Origin: Clostridia bacterium
Lineage (GTDB): Bacteria; Bacillota; Clostridia; Christensenellales; UMGS416
DNA length: 64,000 nt
Assembly (NCBI GenBank): GCA_016938675.1
Contig: JAFGUF010000027.1
Span: 186,001 to 250,000 of the forward strand
Reading direction: 5' to 3'
Shown here: in pieces, positions 63,726 through 64,000 of the stretch
How positions within the stretch are numbered: the first letter of the stretch is position 1
Layout: each line of letters begins with the position of its first letter
Notes under the pieces: generated by a model
What the model saw: only the letters and a program-made list of their open reading frames with translations
Told to the model about the DNA's origin: nothing
Database searches by the model: none
Made by a program: the position numbers and the translations under genes

Positions 63726-64000
63726 TTGACTATCGAACGAAGCGTCAGCGTAATGATAGGAAAAGGTTCAGTCAACCATAATAATCGAAGGTTTATTGCA
63801 AAGAATGTAGATGCAGAAAGGACGGACAACAATGTAGTATTCTGCAATGATAACATCAAGGATGTTTATCATCAGCTATTTGATGATGCTCAGAAAAATT
63901 ACAATGATAAACAAACTAGAGATGATAGAAGAATAGAAGATTATTATGTGAAGATTAGAACAGGTAAACAAGAAAAATTGTTTCATGAAGTCATATTTCA
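63726..64000 (+). CDS. mob: MobV/Pre-type relaxase, N-terminal part
   Basis: Plasmid mobilization/recombination enzyme cut by the right edge (~90 residues visible). 'SVMIGKGSVNHNNRRFIAKNVDAER' and 'VFCNDNIKDVYHQLFDDAQKNYNDKQTRDDRRIEDYYVKIRTGKQEKLFHEVI' match the MobV/Pre N-terminus. The start is unclear: TTG 63726 abuts GGAGG, the expected codon 6 nt after GGAGG is ATC (63732-63734, followed by Glu-Arg-Ser-Val-Ser-Val-Met), and the first ATG is 63753. I list the longest option. Confidence 0.8.
   Translation, partial: MTIERSVSVMIGKGSVNHNNRRFIAKNVDAERTDNNVVFCNDNIKDVYHQLFDDAQKNYNDKQTRDDRRIEDYYVKIRTGKQEKLFHEVIF

Noticed and set aside
59697-64000. A defence island or phage in the element
   Set aside because: Visible genes are repressor, recombination, mobilization and replication functions only. 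There are no structural phage genes, restriction systems or toxin-antitoxin pairs in the window.

Overview
The window looks like the chromosome of an anaerobic, low-to-mid-GC Firmicute of class Clostridia. The evidence is a type III glutamine synthetase, an apparent Re-type citrate synthase, GatCAB, RecD2, YhaM, DegV proteins, an S-box riboswitch and an L10 leader. Strong GGAGG-type ribosome sites and frequent TTG starts fit this. A Peptostreptococcales/Anaerovoracaceae-like origin is plausible, but that level is inference. About 59.7 kb is ordinary chromosome. The last ~4.2 kb is the left part of a mobile element abutting the 3' end of guaA and running off the right edge.

Layout. 0-4 kb: serC (cut by the left edge), a small unknown protein, an EamA transporter, deoB and plsC. 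4-9.2 kb (minus): gatC-gatA-gatB, translationally coupled to a membrane PH-like protein, then a relative in which the same domain is duplicated. 9.4-14.9 kb: panE, a membrane-anchored TPR + seven-blade RCC1-like protein, a MerR regulator, a NUDIX hydrolase, and rplJ-rplL as a free-standing unit with its own promoter and L10 leader. 15-18.4 kb: a GNAT, class II galT and two paralogous membrane proteins. 18.4-24.1 kb: SAM-I riboswitch, metK, recD2, comF, and a PadR/DUF1700 pair. 24.3-29.5 kb: a small Ig-like protein, threonine aldolase, aspartate aminotransferase with Re-citrate synthase, and a YycJ-type metallo-hydrolase. 29.5-32.1 kb: a BlaI/BlaR1-like pair whose sensor domain is not a penicillin-binding domain. 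32.1-36.3 kb: a nitrogen cluster (glnN, P-II, amt) with three leader hairpins sharing the 9-mer CAATGACGT. 36.4-48.9 kb: rarA-tldD-pmbA, two tandem D,D-carboxypeptidases, YhaM, a lipoprotein-type LCP enzyme, thioredoxin, a GltS-type symporter and a UPF0280 protein. 49-54.5 kb: PrsW, rsmG-mnmG-mnmE and a peptidase E-like protein. 54.7-59.7 kb: guaB, two DegV paralogues and guaA.

The mobile element (after 59,723) has a Cro/C1-type repressor, a divergent promoter pair with matching operator-like motifs, and a ~300-nt gene-free structured leader. These are followed by excisionase, tyrosine integrase, a MobC-like protein, a RepA-like RecA-fold ATPase, an oriT-like repeat and the start of a MobV/Pre relaxase. 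It reads as an integrative mobilizable element; any cargo and the right attachment site lie outside.

How genes work together. The glnN-P-II-amt cluster takes up and assimilates ammonium. AspAT and Re-citrate synthase connect oxaloacetate, aspartate and citrate, probably feeding glutamate synthesis. guaB and guaA are the two steps from IMP to GMP. gatCAB makes Gln-tRNA and/or Asn-tRNA. mnmE/mnmG modify tRNA wobble uridine. Tandem paralogues recur: the PH-like proteins, the 187-aa membrane proteins, the two Dac proteins and the two DegV proteins.
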